Assembly (NCBI GenBank): GCA_038030265.1 | Contig: CM075941.1 | Coordinates: forward strand, 38,812,164-38,876,163 | Direction: 5' to 3' | Length of the DNA stretch: 64,000 nucleotides | Source: Corythucha ciliata | Taxonomy: Eukaryota > Arthropoda > Insecta > Hemiptera > Tingidae | Part shown: one piece after another, positions 47,210 to 59,760 of the stretch | How positions within the stretch are numbered: position 1 is the first letter of the stretch | How the letters are laid out: every line of letters starts with the position of its first letter | The notes under the pieces: model-generated | What the model saw: the letters and a program-made list of their open reading frames with translations, nothing else | Told to the model about the DNA's origin: nothing | The model's database searches: none | Made by a program: the position numbers and the translations under genes

Positions 47210-47568
47210 GTCTAATGTAAAATTGACATCAAAAATCAAATGTCGCGCTGTTGACGCTTTCAAAAAGCAATTTCGTTGGGGTTGTCTTATTTTAAAGAGC
47301 AATTCAAAGGGGTCGGGCTCTTTTCAAAAAACAAAATTTCACGCGGCTGGTTACCTGGAAAACAGAATTTCGCGAAATTGGCTAAAAGTAGCTTTGCCTC
47401 AAGTACGAAATTTCACGACTTTAGGTGATAGAAAAACATAATTACGCGCTGCTTGAACCAATTTGGCGGTGTTGCCTTATTTTAAAGATCAATTTTAAAC
47501 AGTCCTACTCTTTCCAAAGCAAAATATCTCATGGTTGCCCCATTCAAAACAAATTCTTTTTATTTTAT

Positions 47569-47610
<42 letters not shown>

Positions 47611-48100
47611 GTAATTCCAGCTCTCTAAAGCAATGCTTGAGCAGAGGCTGGAGTAAATTTAGAGGGATTGGCTCACCAAAAAAAAACAATTTCTCGGGTT
47701 TGGCCCTCTCGAAGTATCAATTTGACGCTTTCGACTCTCTCGAATTTCGCACAGTTGGGTTTAAAATCCAATTTGCGTGGCTAGCTCCCTGAACAATCAA
47801 AATTACTCGAAGACTGCTCGTTGAAAACCAGCGCTACTGGCCCATTCAGATAGGAATTTCGTGGAGTTGGCAAATTACAAACAAATTTCGCTGGGATTGT
47901 TCACCCAAAAAAACAGATTTCTCGTGTTTTCCAAAATCAAAAACAAATTTTGGCGCTTTTCATCCTTTTTTGAAAACAATTTTGTGGGGCACCGTACGGC
48001 TTATTCAAATATAAAATGTCGATGGGTTGACTAATTAAAAAAAAACAATTTCACGGATTTTAGGTCTTTCAAACCCCGAATTTGGTGGAAAATTGAATTG
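47210..48100 (+). repeat. Family B 30-bp degenerate array, forward
   Basis: Units of CAATTTCGYGGG followed by TTGGCTCTTTCAAAAAC. Two near-identical subunits (TTGTCTTATTTTAAAGAGCA at 47280 and TTGCCTTATTTTAAAGATCA at 47472) show a higher-order repeat of about 190 bp. Confidence 0.75.
47558..47610 (+). repeat. (TTA)n microsatellite
   Basis: Uninterrupted ATT triplets from about 47572 to 47610, preceded by TTTTA units. It inserts a poly-Tyr/Leu/Ile artefact in overlapping frames and lies inside the family B array. Confidence 0.95.
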
Positions 48101-49590
48101 CATGGTTGAACTTAATTGTAGAATGGGGAGGGGGGGGGGTCCTCAGCGAGAAGTCAAGCTTCTGGCAACCCTAGTAACGAAAGTAGAGGGGGGAGAAATT
48201 GCAGCTGATCAAATGGGAGATCGCCGTCCAAGCACTGCTTGTTCTTCTTGATGGGCTATTATAGACATTTGGGAAGCCAATTGATATGTTTCATATTGTG
48301 TTGTTTTTAAAATTTTTATTTATTTATACATAGGGTTATTTTACGAAGAAAAGCACGCGTTGGCAGATAAGACTTTAAGTTGCAACGCACTCTCGCGTAT
48401 CGACTATAACATAACTACATACCTTTCACTAGTTAAACCTTTTAAATATTTAAACACGCTAAATCCTTCATTTCCTCTCTTTGGAAAAGGGTCCATTCCG
48501 ACCAGGGAATCAGAGGATTTTCTTTTTTTCTCTACCTTTTTTTTTCTCAAGGTGTGTGGGTCAGGTGATTTTTTTTCTTCAGGAAGCCCCCTCGAAGCGT
48601 GGGAACGCCTCCTCTATACTAACCCGTACACGGACAAACGCTGCAACTATCAGCCAGTCCTCCACACATCACCAACCCTCCCGGAAACTTATATAAAAAA
48701 AGAGGTGGTTCCTTTGGGAAGTGAGGGAGAGAAAGAAGAAAAAAAATCAAAAAGTGTTTTTTTATATCGATAACCTAATAAATCACGGGCCTTTTGGGGG
48801 ATAGCTGAAGTACCGGAAGGGCCCTGCGCCCTTTTATAGGATGCGGAACAAGATCGGGTTGGGATTTGAGGGCATCCAGCTTTATTCGTGAAACATTCAT
48901 CTTCGGTATAAGTCTGTTCTCTACGAAAAACTAGTTAATTATCCGATAGGGTAATTGCTACAAAAGGGCCGCTCTGCGTCTTAGCTACTTGAAGTCCAAA
49001 AACGAAAGATTTCCACGATTTTTACCATTTCTCCATGTGAAAAAGTTAAGAAATTTTATGAGATTTGAGATTCCGCATTACTTCAAAGGTACAAAACTAA
49101 TACATTCTGTCTGCTTTATTATCAGAAAACGAGCAGTGGAAAATTCGAGAACACTGGCCCTTGGCCGGTCAAATAAGGCGAGCAAATTCAGCCCAACCAT
49201 CCTCTAAAGTCACACTTAAGGCATACTTACTTTGATTGCACGGAAGAGGCGTTGACACTTATTATAGTAACTAGAAAAATCCTGTGAGACCTCTCCTCGT
49301 TGGAGTATGGGTATACTGCGAGCAGCGATTTTGAGTGATACAATCTGATTTTCATGCGCGAAGTACGATGCGAACATGGAGACCACGGTTTTTGTAATTA
49401 AAAAAAGGCATCCGACCATGAACTCTTTAATTTTCCTTCTAACGAGGCTCAAAATCTTGGACGAGCGCATAGATTCACACGGTTGTAATGTGTCATCGAA
49501 TGATTTTAAACCTGTAGTTTATATGACGCGTAATCTTGTTGGACTAGTCCTACCGAGGTTGGGGTTTGAAATTCGTTGAGGTTGCCGAGG
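48100..49590. other. Unassigned AT/CT-rich DNA
   Basis: A G-run lies at 48131-48139. The 137-codon plus-strand frame at 48360-48773 is Phe/Ser/Lys-rich and overlaps another frame of similar length. No domain is recognised. Confidence 0.3.
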
Positions 49591-49836
49591 CGGTCACATT
49601 ATTTTTTCAGTTTCAGCTGGGAATTCAGGATTTATCTTAATTTTATAGCCACGAATTAGCTCATTTCCCAACTTTAGGAGCCTGTAGTGATTTTTTCACA
49701 TTTAACAATGAATTAGCGATTTTTCTCGAGTTAAGCTACGAAAACGCGCTCAAAAACCGCAAATTGGTGTTTTATCAACTTTATCTGCGAATGATCGCTT
49801 TCTCTCGGGTTTATCCCCAAATTGGCAGTTTTTTCG
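49590..49836 (-). repeat. Family A 30-bp degenerate array, reverse
   Basis: TTAATTTTATAGCCACGAAT, TTAGCG and TTTTTCTC units at about 30 bp, leading directly into the MITE at 49837. Confidence 0.65.
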
Positions 49837-50347
49837 CAATGAGGAAGTAACACATTTTCAAAAATCATGCTGTCGTGATAGCTGGGGTTCAAAACTCATG
49901 AAAACACGAACCGTTCAAATAAAATCAGGCCCTATATTTTTTATTAACTTTTAAAACCATTGGGTTGCGGGACCCATTTGAAATAGGCCAGATAGACTCA
50001 TGACGTAATAAAAGCATTCGCATCACCTTCACAATAGTTTCCCACAAATCAAACAATAGGACTTGAGAGAATGGGAAGGACAAGAAGGGGCAAGACATGA
50101 TAACAGCCATGATGCGGAGGGTTGGGAGGGGTCACAAGCCCATAACTACGTCACGAGTCACTGACCGGCCGTTTAATGTAACAAAAAAAAAAAAAAAAAA
50201 AAATCATTGGCAAGTTTTATTATTTCGCTATAAATCGAAATCAATCATTTATGCCTACTAATATTAAATTCCTGGTCATGTTTAGTCATTTTTTTTCGAA
50301 AAAAAATGTTTACAGCGATTTTTATTTTTCATGTTACTTTCTCATTG
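49837..50347 (+). mobile_element. MITE-like dispersed element, copy 2
   Basis: 511 bp with inverted ends CAATGAGGAAGTAACA and TGTTACTTTCTCATTG. Its body matches 11919-12417, including ATGGGAAGGACAAGAAGGGG and TCACTGACCGGCCGTTTAA. It carries a longer A-run (50185-50204) than copy 1. No transposase is present. Confidence 0.75.
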
Positions 50348-50379
50348 TTGCTTGACAACGGTTAATATCATGGGTAGCA

Positions 50380-50525
50380 CCTCTTTCGCGAATTTGCCTG
50401 TTCGAAAAGACCAGTTCTGTGGGTTTAAGCTCCTCCAAATTTCTGCTTTCTTATCTTTGGCAACTTCAAACCCAAACTTGGGCTAATTTCGCACCTTTAC
50501 AAATCATTCTGTGGGGTTTCTCACC
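50380..50525 (+). repeat. Family B units, forward
   Basis: A short run of TTTCGCGAATTTGCCTGTTC and CTGTGGGTTTAAGCTCC units. Confidence 0.5.
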
Positions 50526-51215
50526 CAAAGGCGGTGAATGGACGCCCTCCCCATAACGCTGTTTTTCACTGTGTGGTGCCCGCCGCTTGCATGCACGTGC
50601 GGACGATTTTTTCTTATTTCAGCAGTACCAGGGGGGTGACACTCAAGGCGGGACGGGAAGAATCATTTGGGGGGAAGTTCCCCGTTAGACTCGTACCAAC
50701 GTAACATATTATTCAAAATAAGTAAACAGAGAAAGTGATCATATGGTGGCAGCATTGTTAATAAAAACACATGTTGTTTGTTTGCTGCTGTTTTAAAAAG
50801 ACGTCGACCATTTATTTTCAAAAAGTACTTGGAGACTTTTCACGAAACTTTTTTTGTTTCTCGACTATTTCCTCGCTTTTTCTTGCCATTTTGTCAATTT
50901 TGTGGCTACGAAAATCGAGTATTCAAGGTTACTATGCACAGAGGCCAAAGTGCTGGGAATTTAAAATGCAAAAATAAAGAAAAACCCGAAATTATAAAGG
51001 GGCTTGGAGAAGGGGGTGTTATTGCCCAGAAGGGAGGGGTGTCCTATCATAACCTGACTCAATGATAACAGCCCCACGCGAGAAGAAACCTATCCACTTG
51101 GCGTCACATACCCCCAACAATTATTGAGAGTGCCCCTTCTGTACGTTAGTACAGTAATTATTCTATGAGCAGTACCATATGGTGACGTGCCAATATGCCA
51201 CGAGACAATATGGCC
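50525..51215. other. Unassigned stretch
   Basis: No repeat or gene is recognised. Two overlapping plus-strand frames at 50771-51065 are Phe-rich and unrecognised. Confidence 0.3.
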
Positions 51216-51219
51216 CGGT

Positions 51220-51900
51220 GAAATTGGTTTCTGACGAAATTTTGTTCTTTCGGGGAGCCAGACCCACAAGATTGGCTAGAATGAGTCAGGTTCACGAAAT
51301 TTCATTTTTGAAGAAGCCGGAACCACGAAATTGACTGTTTTTATGGGCCAACTGAGCGAAATTCGTGACATTGTTCCTAAAAATGAGTAAACACAGTGGA
51401 TGTTTTAATTTTGAGGTTGTGAGATCCATGAAGTTTCTCTTAAAGAGCCAATCCCACGAAATAAGTTTCTAACGTGCCCGATCCGAATTTGGAAAAGATC
51501 CAAACTACCGGTATTGCTTGTATTCAATAAGCCAAAGGTGAGATTGGTTTTGGAATTAAGGAAAACCGCTAAATTGGGTTCTATAAGTGTTGAATCCACG
51601 AAATTTGAATTTTGAAACTCGTTCGAGCCCAACCCTTGGAATTGCTTTTACGAATGCCTCAAACACGCGGAATTTATTTCTTGAACCCCGCGTAATTGGA
51701 ATTTGCAATGGGCCAGCCCTGCAAAATTGGCTGTTTAGGGCGTCAATACTGCGAAATTTGATTCATAAATGTGAGAAAATCGTGTAGCAGGGTTCTGTGA
51801 GCGCCAAGTCCATAAAAAGTGGGGTTTGAATGGAATGGCGGCACTTCGCGGCCCGGGGCCAAAATTTCGAGGATCGAGAAATATGACTTTAACGTACCAG
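51220..51900 (-). repeat. Family B 30-bp degenerate array, reverse
   Basis: CACGAAATTGGTTTTNGAAG with AGCCNNACCC units at about 30 bp. It aligns in order with parts of 46080-46480 (for example GATCCAAACTACCGGTATTG against ATCTAAACAGCTGGAATTGC). Confidence 0.72.
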
Positions 51901-52210
51901 CGTTAAATTAAGAATTTGTCTCAATTTTCAACTATGAAGTCACCTCCGTAAAACCGCGTGAGTTGACGAGTTTCCCATTTTAGCTGCGAATGAGCGCCTT
52001 TTCCAAGACTTAGCTGCGAATTTACCTCTTTCTCTATTTTACCCGCGAATTAGCGCTTTTCTAAATTTTGGCTGAGAGTATAACTCAATTCTAGACGTGA
52101 ATTAGACGTTAATTAGCCCCGGAAGAACGCTTTTCTCAATTTGTAGGAGAGAATAATCGTTTTAAGATACGAGTTAGCGATTTTTTCACATTTTAACAAC
52201 CTGAAAATCC
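51843..52210 (-). repeat. Family A array with conserved tail, reverse
   Basis: Begins CGCGGCCCGGGGCCAAAAT with CAGCGTTAAATTAAGAAT, the inverted family A tail. It continues as CTCAATTTTCAACTATGAAG and CCCATTTTAGCTGCGAATGA units. Confidence 0.65.
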
Positions 52211-52319
52211 CAATTTTTTCATCGTCGAGCTTTTCGGGGGCCCCATACGAACACTGTGGCCCGGCTATCCACCCCCACTACTCTCGCCCAACCTCGGTAA
52301 GTTCGAGTTTGAAAGAGTC

Positions 52320-52640
52320 GGCCGTATACACTCGAAATTGGCTTAAGAGTCGCACTCATGCAAAATATGCTTTTCGAGTGAGTAAAACTCGTGAAATTGG
52401 GTTCTATAAGATTGAGTTTTTATAGGGCTAACCCGACGAAAATGACGTTTTTAAAGCGCCAAATGAGCGAGCTTTGGGTTTGGAGGGCCCTCCAATGCTC
52501 TTCCCCTCCAAGTTTCCGGGCTGAATATACGCCATTCAATATTGCCGATTTGGCTTATAACTCGCCGTTTATCAAATAAAACTGCGCCTTTTTGGCCACA
52601 TAATGACGCAAGGAAATTTGCCTGGAGACAAGTGAATCTC
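52320..52640 (-). repeat. Family B units, reverse, decayed
   Basis: CTCGTGAAATTGGGTTCTAT and GACGAAAATGACGTTTTTAA units. Periodicity fades after about 52480. Confidence 0.5.
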
Positions 52641-55600
52641 ATGAAAATGCTGTAAATTTGGTGAAGATTTTGAACTTTTGTCTTTACAAATTATAATTTT
52701 GCAAATGTAGACATAATTGCAACCTAAGATGCTCTAAATGTCCACCATGCCCATGGACGTTTTGGGTGAAAACGGACAAAATTCAAAAATGGACGAAACC
52801 GCGTATATCGGGGTTTCTCGCGTCAAAGAGACCGAAAATCAAAACGGATTTTGGATCGGAAGAGCCGTTGAAGGGATTCTCTCTGGGATTTCTCTGGCCA
52901 CGTGATCATCAGTCTCAGTGGCCCGAGTCATTCGTCTCCCAAGAGGGCCAAGTGAGCCCATGCGTACGACACATTGCCTTTAAGAGGGCTACGCGCACGC
53001 GTAAGAGCAGGCCGGAACCCCTTGGATTCAGTTCATTAGCACCTCATTCGAGAAGAATCGAAGAAATCTAATTGCTCCAAATTTTGTTTTATTTGTTTTC
53101 TAGTTTGATGCGCACCGTCGAGAAACAAAAACCTGTCCCTTAACTAATTCTTCGACTAACAAGTATGACAGAGCACACAGTCACCCGAAACACTCTGGAT
53201 AGTTGAACGAGAACAAGGTGCTTAATCTCTCAAGCGAAACTATCCGGGCCTTGGTCGCTCTCACATACTTTTTCTTATTTTTTTATTTCTTCCTTTCAAT
53301 TAAAACGGAGCCTTTATACACGAATTTTTAGCATTAATTCCGCTGGCGGGTTGACACGAGTTTTTTATTTCTTCGTGCGGTAATTCTTCGAGTCTTGTTC
53401 AACCGAACAAGTACCAGCGAGGTGATATTTTTTGATTTGTTTTCAGACTATAGGGCGTGTCAAAAAATTATGAACAAGTCAGACTGGGGATATGATATTA
53501 CGAGATAAATAGTGTGAAAGAGTTGGGTCTGCCCATAGTGGTGCGCCGGAGGCCAATAAATTTGTAGACAAGTTGTCTACTTTGAAAAATTCAGGTAGTT
53601 GCCTACGTGATTCGTTGAATGTAATATTTTTTAAAACTTCCCACGCAGTTTATCGACTTTGAATTCTCCTCGCAAGACATCGTTCGGGTCAGGCATCGTT
53701 TTAGCGGATATCTTCCCCATTTAAAAGGCTTTCACGGTGCTGAATAGTACGTTAAAGTGGACGGGATGGTCTTTCACATGCGGGGGGCCCGAAGAAATGT
53801 CATGAGAGTCATTTTTTTTTCTCGGCACCTTACAGAGAAATGAAGTTTACTTCTGTTGGTCGCGGTGGTGGTGGAGGTGGGGGGAGAGTCTTTAGCATAG
53901 ATGAGGAAGCACTGGTATTCGCATGCAACGAGCAAAAAGATAATTGGCATTATTTCCAATTCTATATCTAGATTCCTGACTTCCTGAGGCCTATTCGCCT
54001 TTTAAATAACAAAATAAACCCTCACTCATCAATTTTTGTCGAATTGGAGCTTATGACCGCACGCACAGGTGGCCCCGCAGCTACCCGCACCATTTCTCCG
54101 ATTCAAGCATGTTAACAGTACCGCTGTTTTAGGAGAATACGCGAGCGTATACATCGCTTTGACGGCCGTCCCTGTGCAACATTCCGTTCCGCTCTAGCTA
54201 ACTCCCGACAGGCATTGGGCGGGGGGGGGGAGTGGGGGTTGATGAAATTATAAGCAGCGATGATAAATTGTACTGATTGTGAGCCATCGCCTAAATAAGT
54301 TGAGATCCTTTGAATCACATTTGTTTAATTTTTTGTCGAGTATTCGAAAAACAACATTTATGTAAAAATTATGAAGATTCCTACGTATCTTTTGAGAAAT
54401 AAAGAAAAATAGCGGTAAAGATTGACCCCGCATCAGGGACGCTCTTATCTCCCCCTTCTTTCTGTCAGTCACACTCTTCTCGTTACGTTTTTTTTTTTAA
54501 TGCTTTTAAATCGTTTCACGCAATTACATGTGGGCTTTTAAAACAATCCTTGAAGCTTGGAGCGTGGAAAAAAGGACAACAATTTTTTTTTTTATCATTT
54601 GGACAAAAAAAGAAGTGTCTTTTTTAAATTTTTAAAAAAGCTTGAGGTATACGTCATGTTGCAAGGCATCGGATAATTTCAGCTTATTGCGATGAGGAAA
54701 TCTCTGAGGCGCGTGCATTTGATGAAAACTTTGAAGGAGGCGAGGATAATGACTTTACATTGTGTCCTGCGAGGCTGACCAATTGTCTAAGAATTCCAAG
54801 TGGACCTGAGGGAGTGTGTGGTGTGTAGGAAAGAAGAGATCGAATAAGAAGAAGAAAAAAAAAAGGATTGTGTGCAAATCAGGTGCGACCGTCATTGCCC
54901 CGTGCCACAATACCACTGATTCATTTTACATTCATTAGCATTGCCTTCCCCTTTCCATTGTCACAAAGCCGCTAACTAATTACCGCAAGAAATCGAGAGG
55001 GTTAAAAAAAAAGAAGAGAAACAAATGATAATCTCAGATAATTGACCTTTTTAGTTCCCATATTCAGTTAAAGGCTAGCCATGAAAACGCATTTGAATAA
55101 CAGCAATCATAGTGGGCTATTTCCGACACATTTTTTTAGAACACTCCTTCTTTGTATAGAATTTCCCTCTCCTCAACAACTTCTACACCACTCGCTTCAA
55201 TTTGTAGCAGAAGATGGACAGTTGAGACGGTATCGCACTTGCACGAAATGACTAGCGTTGCAAATACGCTCGTGATGCGGGAAACTTACTCGGTATAGGT
55301 TCACGGAGGGGCTTTCACGGCAAAAGCTCCCTCCATTCCCCGCATTTGTTAGTCAAATCTTTTGTATACTTTCTGCGATGTAGGAGATTGTGTTTTTCAT
55401 GTGTATTATTTAAAAAACAAAGGAACGTGACGCTTGGAAAATTATAATTAAAGACGTTCTTTCTTCAAATCAATCAAAATCAAAAGGAATCTTGAATCAT
55501 TCAAAGGAAGACGAGTCAACTTTCAAAGAAGCTTTAACAAGGACGGTGTGTCTATAGCGAAAAATATTACAGCCCTTTCCCCATAAACATTACTCTAAAT

Positions 55601-56998
55601 AAGAAAGAAAGACTCTGAACTGGAAGAATTTGCATAGTGCATGTGACTCACTCCCCTTCGTTTACCAAGCACGTAGTATACAATTCTCTTAGGTTCCATT
55701 AAAGTTTCTACTTCGCGAAAAAAAAAAACCTCGCTCTTCCTCACTACCACTCTCTGAGTCCTAGACCCTGGTATCTTCATTTAAGGTCCACTTTATCAGA
55801 GATCACAAAAATCCTTCCCAGGGTTTTATCTTTTAATGTCTTTGTAATAGGAATGGTTGTAAATATTTATAAGGCAGATGTAAACTACTCATGAAAACTA
55901 TTCTTGTTAGCGTCCCTGAGGATCATGTTAAAGAATCGGGAAATGGGGAGATTTTTGAAATCGAAAGATCAAGATGAACGTTATGGTTAGTAATTCTCGC
56001 CAAACAAATTAAATTCCTCGTTTTTTTTCCCCCCGCGATGCCTTCACCTATGTATATATGTATATGAATATACGGGTCGAGAGGAGGGCGTTGTTGATAA
56101 TAGTTTGTTAAATAATGGTTTACTGTTACTCGTAAACCTCATAGGGGAAATAGTGTAATGTTGTGAAAACACAGTAAAAGCTATTTTTTTTCTACATCTT
56201 TAGTTGGAAATAGAAAGGTCAAAGTACTAGACATCAGAGCGATTTTGTTCACTATTTTCACGGCAATAACGCTTTACCTCGACTTAGAAACTAATTTATT
56301 CGCTTTCTAGGGTTTCGCGTGCTTTATGAATATGTTGGAAAAGAAACGAAAACCAAGCATATAACGTCCGCTTATATATAAGAACCTGGAAATAATCACA
56401 TGAAATGAGAATAGAATGGCACAAAATGTTCGGAGAAAATGTCTTGAATAGCCTCCATCATTAACAGTTTACAATCGTGTTACAACTGAAGACATGTGAC
56501 CCCTACGCCCAAAGCTTGTGTTTATAACTTTAAATAGCTACGCAGAATTACTACTTGCTCTTAAGCATTCCTTAAATGATTGGTATGTACTACCTAATGC
56601 TTCAAGAGTTTTACAGACATAATTATGTATATTTCTTAATCAATTTCTACCCATTGTAGAATCATTCAGGTCTGAGGCATAATCCTCTCCAAAGCGATAT
56701 TCCATAGAAATTGGTTATTTCAAGCATTTGATACTCAGATATTTGAAAGGAATTCGCTTTTGACCCGTGTTTGTCGAGGGGTAATCCAGTACTGAGGCAT
56801 TGAAGATGGAAAATTAGTAAGTTTCCGAAAACCGGTTCTGCAGTTTTAAAATCCAGTAGTGAGACGAAAATCGGATTGGAATAAGTGCTTCAAAAATTTC
56901 CACAACGTAGCCATCATATGGAATAACTCAGATATTCGACCTATAAACTGACGAATCACTTTCGGAGTCTGGCCTGGATCGCTTTGATGATTATCAAT
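52640..56998. other. Unassigned AT/CT-rich DNA
   Basis: No gene or major repeat is recognised over more than 4 kb. Homopolymer runs are frequent, with a G-run at 54221-54230. Short frames (for example 52766-53071, plus strand, 101 codons, basic and Pro/Ser-rich) cannot be assigned. This is the longest stretch in the second half without 30-mer repeats. Confidence 0.4.
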
Positions 56999-57600
56999 GG
57001 TGGCCCATACACGGGCAGATAATTCTGACAGATTTGATCGGCCGATATTTTCAACAGATATCGTTAACGATCTAGAGCAAACGATGAGATCGGTCGTCGC
57101 CCCTTAACGTACAAAAGTTATCTGCGACCGATATCTGTTACCCGATCAAATCTGCCCGTTAGTGGGGGCACATCTGGCAGACTGAGATCTGTTGCGGAAA
57201 AAAATCTGACAGATTTCATTTATCGGTCGGGTTCGAAAGATATTTGAGATCGGTGGCAGATATGAATTTAGAAAACTAGTAGAGGGAGCAAAAAGCTTGA
57301 CCCATTCATACGATAAAAATAATAGAAAATACATGTTCAGTGAAGTTGCGGTGGTTAAAATCGTTGCGTTAAGGGTCGACACCCGATTCGAAATCGGCCG
57401 ATCTATGTCTGCCAGATATCTCTCATAAGAAATCGGTTGATTAGTGGGGGACCACAGACCACTTCTGGTGGATTTGAACTCCCACCGATATCGTTTGGCT
57501 GATCTGTCGACGTTCCTTGCCCAGTAACGAGCAAATTTTCACCACCGATATCTGCCAAAAACATGAATCTGCCGCAGATATCTGCTCGTGTATGCCCACC
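56999..57600. mobile_element. MITE with GATATC-rich subterminal repeats, 602 bp
   Basis: GGTGGCCCATACACGGGCAG at the left end pairs with CTGCTCGTGTATGCCCACC at the right end. Inside, variants of GCAGATATCTG and CCGATATC recur at least ten times in both orientations, for example at 57130, 57245, 57486 and 57578. Repeated subterminal motifs are typical of transposase binding sites in non-autonomous elements. No clear target duplication is visible (flanks ATCAAT and TATTGT). The minus-strand frames at 57146-57654 are not gene-like. Confidence 0.75.
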
Positions 57601-58104
57601 TATTGTTGACATTTTATACCCTGAACCCACCCTAATTGACCATGAAACTATCAACTCAGCCGAAGAACCTAATTATCACGTTTGTATACATGCAAGGTCC
57701 TGAAAGCCATAAATTACGTCGTGTTACACCATTACAATACAGATTGATTCTGAACGGATGTGCGATTCTCAATCTGAATGCTGCAGTGCGTATTTGATGC
57801 ACGCACTAAATATGGGCTGCGAGATCGTATAGTGGAGGCCGAAGTCAGACAGCTTTGAGAGAGCAAGAATTTTTTGATCAATTTTCTCAAATTGTTCCGA
57901 ACGGAGCCAAACGCGGCCAGCACGACGTGAGTCTTGCATTGCTTGGATCCCCCCATTGGACAAATTTTCCCAGGAGCCTTCCTCCCATTCCCCATACCAC
58001 ACACCACGAGAGTATACAGTGGAAGAATTTTGCCAGACATCCATTGTTCCAACCCCTCACAAAATTGATGTTTTCAAGAGCCAAAACAGGAAATAGTATA
58101 CTTC
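57601..58104. other. Unassigned; overlapping short frames on both strands
   Basis: Four frames of 65-106 codons overlap at 57732-58124 on both strands. None has a recognised domain or a consistent start context. I cannot exclude a diverged exon. Confidence 0.3.
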
Positions 58105-58880
58105 ACAACGAGAGAGGAAAGTAGAACTTTACCAGCGAGTTGACGTAAGCTCACGAGGCGACAGCCCAGTGAACTTTACATCAACGAGTCGGGTGAAGTT
58201 CCACTTTTCCCGAGTTGTGAACGATATTTTTCGCGTTACCAACTTGAGGATAAAAATTATTAAATAAACAAAAAAATCAAAAATATTTTTTTTTTTACGA
58301 AACGATAAATAAAAAATTAATTTAAGTTACCCAACCAAAACAAAACACATCGCACTCCACGGGAAAGCGAAGGCCACAAAAGGAGAGAGGTTCCCATTGT
58401 GCTATCTTCCCCAAGGCGAAGAGTGAAGAATCACTGCTGTTTATGCCTCACTTTTCAACTATTCCTCACTGCAGTGAGAAAATAGTACATTTCGTGTCGA
58501 GTACGGAAAGTGAGAAATATCGTGCGAGTGTATTTATTTCACACGAGCACATGATATTTAACTTTCCGACGAGTATCGAACGATATTTTTCGCGCGACAG
58601 TTATTCAAATGTTATAAGTAGACCGGTGACATTGACAACTGAAAAGCCGGCAAAGTATAAACAAAAGACAGGAGGGACTATGAAACGCAATTTTCAGCTG
58701 TTCATATCGCCCGCCGGTGCGATATTTCTTTTCATCCTAACCGGTTGACGATAATGATCACTTTCGAGGAGTTTTCTGGTGCGGTTTTCCTTACTTCTCT
58801 TGAGAGGCAAGTTCTACTTTCGTGGGGAGGTCACAGAGAGGGAAATACCACTTATTTCACTGGTAACGCGAAAAATCGTT
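58105..58880. mobile_element. Possible foldback element
   Basis: GAAAGTAGAACTT (58119) returns inverted as AAGTTCTACTTTC (58808). CGATATTTTTCGCGTTACCA (58231) returns as TGGTAACGCGAAAAATCG (58861). Between them CGAACGATATTTTTCGCG occurs again near 58578. The arms are patchy, so boundaries are approximate. Confidence 0.4.
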
Positions 58881-58884
58881 TTCT

Positions 58885-59120
58885 GTAGTGCCAAAGCCAC
58901 AAAATGAACTTTTGGAATAGCCAAATCCCCCTTTGATTTCTTAAAGAGCCAGACTGAGAAATGCAGGTTGAAACCCCATAGAATTGATTTTTGATCACCC
59001 TAACCCGCGAAATTAGATTTTTCAACGATTAAGCCTCGCGAAATTGGGGGTTTCAGTGACTCTGACCCGAAAGAATGTTGTTTTCAGTGTTTTTACTCCA
59101 CGAACATAGTGTTTGAATGA
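58885..59120 (-). repeat. Family B units, reverse
   Basis: CGCGAAATTAGATTTTTCAA and CGCGAAATTGGGGGTTTCAG units with AGCC/GACCC spacers at about 30 bp. Confidence 0.6.
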
Positions 59121-59337
59121 GCCAATTAACGGAGGGGGGAGAGAAGAAGAAAAGGGGTTTGAGAGTTTGGGTCGTTCCACGTGAAGTTCCTTAACCACTT
59201 CCCACTTTGTAGGCGTCCTGAGCCCCATCTTCCCCCTCTCCCATTTCATTTTCTTCAATGTATTTTTTATTTCATTAATTGTGGCTATCAAGCCCTCAAG
59301 AAGAAAAACCTTAAAATCAAATATTTAATTCTAACCG

Positions 59338-59760
59338 TATAGGCCGTGGGCAGAAATCTCAATGAGGTCCCTTGGTCTCCAAATAAACAAGAAATATAAT
59401 TTTTATGCACAATAGAGTTCAATTTTCGCGTTTTTATTTGTCTTCATAAGCCGCGAATTCTGACGTGTTATCAATTTTAGCCGTGAATTGGGAGTTTTAT
59501 ACATTTTTATCGTGATTCCGCAATGTTAGCAGGGAGTCTGCGTTTTTCTCCATTTTAACCGCGAATTATCATTTTTTCCTCCATTTTAGCTGAAAATCAG
59601 GTAGCGCGTTTTCTCAATTTCAGCTGCAATTCAACACTTTATCCCTATTTCAGCCGTGATTTTGCGCTTTTTATCAATTTCAGTCGTGAATTCGCGCTTT
59701 TTAACGAAACCCTTTTTCGCAATTTTCGACACAAATATTTAGCGTTTTCTGTGAACTTTT
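59338..59760 (-). repeat. Family A array with conserved tail, reverse
   Basis: Starts with GGCCGTGGGCAGAAATCTC and GTCTCCAAATAAACAAGAAA (inverted tail). It continues as TCAATTTTAGCCGTGAATTG and CCATTTTAACCGCGAATTAT units. Confidence 0.7.

Noticed and set aside
48360..48773. 137-codon plus-strand frame
   Set aside because: Low-complexity Phe/Ser/Lys sequence with an overlapping frame of similar length. No recognised domain.
53446..53475. Transposon-like end TATAGGGCGTGTCAAAAAAT
   Set aside because: No inverted partner or flanking duplication was found within several kilobases.
57732..58124. Candidate gene from four overlapping frames
   Set aside because: Frames of similar length exist on both strands with no recognised motif. 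They are likely chance frames in less AT-rich sequence.
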